Source of the DNA: Cycas panzhihuaensis
Taxonomy: Eukaryota; Cycadophyta
DNA length: 64,000 nucleotides
Direction: 5' to 3'
Assembly (NCBI GenBank): GCA_023213395.1
Contig: CM041465.1
Coordinates: 115,885,741 to 115,949,740 of the forward strand
The position numbers and the translations under genes are program-made. The notes beneath the pieces are model-generated. The model was not told where the DNA came from. It saw only the letters and a list, made by a program, of their open reading frames with translations, and made no database searches. This document shows positions 62,231-64,000 of this stretch, one piece after another (position 1 is the first letter of the stretch; each line of letters starts with the position of its first letter).

Positions 62231-64000
62231 TCATAGTACAAGTCATCATGGAACCTCCATCAAGCTCCTATATACATCATAAAAGGTTGTAAGGTGCATA
62301 AATCTCCCATATGACCTCTATCTATACCCCTCACTATCTTCCTCTATAAAATATGCTCACCTATGTGATGGGTGATGAGATCCTCCCTATCCTCCTCCTA
62401 CTTCTACTTTCTTATATCAACCTATTATGTGCCCATGAGTCAACTCGCTCCTAGGAGGCCATTGTCTTTCCTACTATATAGTGGTGCTTTCTTATGGAGT
62501 CGCCCTCCAACCTACCTATACAAGGGTCATCTTCATGAGATAAAACTTCTTATCCTCCACTGCTTATAGATTGCCATCTCAGAGTCTCAACTCCATCATG
62601 ATCTCCTAGTATATGTCATCAGCATGTATGGCAGGACTAAAAAACTTAATCAGATGTCCAAGTAAGAATTGATCATTAGCCTGTCATACTAGAGAGTCTG
62701 CTAAAGAAGCTACAAAAAGAAGTAGGATATTTAATACCCACTATATATCAAAGAAGGTTAGGGTCCTCTCACTTATTAAATTAATAAGTTGTGATCAATC
62801 CATCAACAAATAGAGAATAGATAATAAAAAATAATTATAATTAATGATACCCAAATGACAAGGATTAAAATACTTACTAGTTGTGATCCTCTACTTAAAT
62901 GAGCTCCCCCTAATCCCTAGGCTATCATGCCCCTTATTAGCTATACTATTACCTCTTCTAATGGCTATTGGGAAGGCTCTCCTCCTCCATCTCTATCCTC
63001 CTCTCACATTGCTCCTTGGTCCTTGGTCAAGCTTAAATCCATGCTCTATATAGAAACTCCCCTAGCACCACTCGCTCACCCTATCTCCTAGGCCACACCC
63101 GTATCACCCCTTACTCCTTCCTCCCTACTAGCCTCTCCTCTCCTTCCTTAGCCACCTAGCGATTGAGTCGCTTCACCTCTTCCTCCACCTCTCCCTCTAC
63201 CTCTTGTTATAATGGGCAGCCTCATTACTATTTCCCTATCAACTACATCTACCTCATCATATAGGTCTACTATTAACTTCCTCCTTATCATCCTACTTAG
63301 GAGAGGACTATGAGTGCTCCTCATCATAATCGTTATCCTATTGTAAGTACGGGACCTCATATGCCACCTATTCATTCTTAGATCCATAATAGTAGCCTCA
63401 CTTGATGTTGTTCTTGGTCTCATCAATGGGATATGGTTGTACATCCAACATATGAGGATGGAACTGTAAGAAAATCCTCCACGACCCTATCTCTTGATCC
63501 TAGATAACTGAAGACTGATGACTATCTAATATATACTATCCCTAGTTCATCCTCATCCTTGCCTCACATAATCTAATAACTTTAACCTATTGGGTAGAGA
63601 CTCCCATGAAGTTTTGGATCTTACAAATTTAAAAGATGATAATCAAGGAAATTGCCCTCCTCAATGCCAAAATCCCCTCAGTTATTCTTATTACCTCTAA
63701 AGAAATCTTATGAGGCCCAAACTAATTAGCAAATCCTATCAAGCACTAGTTGCATACCTCTTGAGACTCATCATTAGTCACTCTATTTAAACTGACATCT
63801 TGTCCATGCCAGCTAACTCCAAGGATCCTCATAATATCTTAGGGAGTGATCTGTATATTTCTTATACCTTATACTTTAAATACATTATCCTGAGGGATCT
63901 AATAACTAAAAAAATCATGTAGGATCTCATACTCCACCACTAGTTGGATTGAGCTACTCATACAAACCAATATGCATCTCTGTAAAATCTACCAATTGGC
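62231..64000 (-). other. Possible degraded antisense gene, pyrimidine-rich plus strand
   Basis: The minus strand has a 98-codon ORF (63,148-63,444) ending in an Arg/Gly run (TRGRGRGGGRGE). An alternative frame over the same DNA reads FHPHMLDVQPYPIDETKNNI, then YEVPYLQ and DNDYDEEHS, an acidic stretch loosely like VRWDSDDEA in the antisense region of the 16.4-kb element. Composition (CT-rich plus strand) also resembles 15,900-17,000. The similarity is weak and the identity unknown. Confidence 0.25.

Overview
This is a plant nuclear, gene-poor intergenic window. It consists almost entirely of LTR retrotransposons in several states of decay, with AT-rich unassigned DNA and very long (TA)n microsatellites between them. 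I found no cellular protein gene, tRNA, rRNA or CRISPR array. The lineages seen (Ty3/gypsy of the Tat type with a second RNase H, another Ty3/gypsy, Ty1/copia) and the deep nesting point to a land plant with a large repeat-rich genome. The species cannot be read from the sequence.

Layout. (1) About 1-24,900 is a nest. An old minus-strand Ty3/gypsy element (gag start near 24,867, pol end near 612) is interrupted by a fragment of a second LTR element (LTR 22,683-22,912 with a tRNA-Met type primer site). That fragment is itself split by a full-length plus-strand Tat-type element at 5,835-22,276. The Tat element is the best defined object of the left half: two 2.55-kb LTRs, target duplication CACCT, primer site, polypurine tract, gag, protease, RT, RNase H and integrase. 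It also has an antisense ORF region and a second, archaeal-type RNase H downstream of integrase. (2) 24,900-33,500 is AT-rich with a degraded Ty1/copia piece (29,200-30,170). (3) 33,519-45,913 is a three-LTR tandem Ty3/gypsy element (LTR-internal-LTR-internal-LTR, minus strand) flanked once by target duplication TTTAT. Both internal regions keep one long pol frame broken only by stop codons, several of them shared, and both switch frame at the same slippery-like T-TTT-TTA heptamer inside gag. (4) 45,900-50,000 is AT-rich with a microsatellite of about 1.2 kb. (5) 50,015-64,000 holds a minus-strand Tat integrase fragment fused to a degraded minus-strand Ty1/copia element (gag to RNase H, 55,124-50,985), followed by a second, AT-rich plus-strand Tat copy (RT, RNase H, integrase, second RNase H; 57,625-61,375).

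How the parts relate. Each retrotransposon encodes or encoded Gag (particle), protease, RT/RNase H (cDNA synthesis) and integrase (insertion). None looks autonomous now, because every coding region has stops or frame breaks. Relative ages follow from nesting: old gypsy, then LTR fragment, then Tat element. The independent Tat copy at 57.6-61.4 kb confirms the unusual order integrase then second RNase H. All coordinates of degraded domains are approximate.
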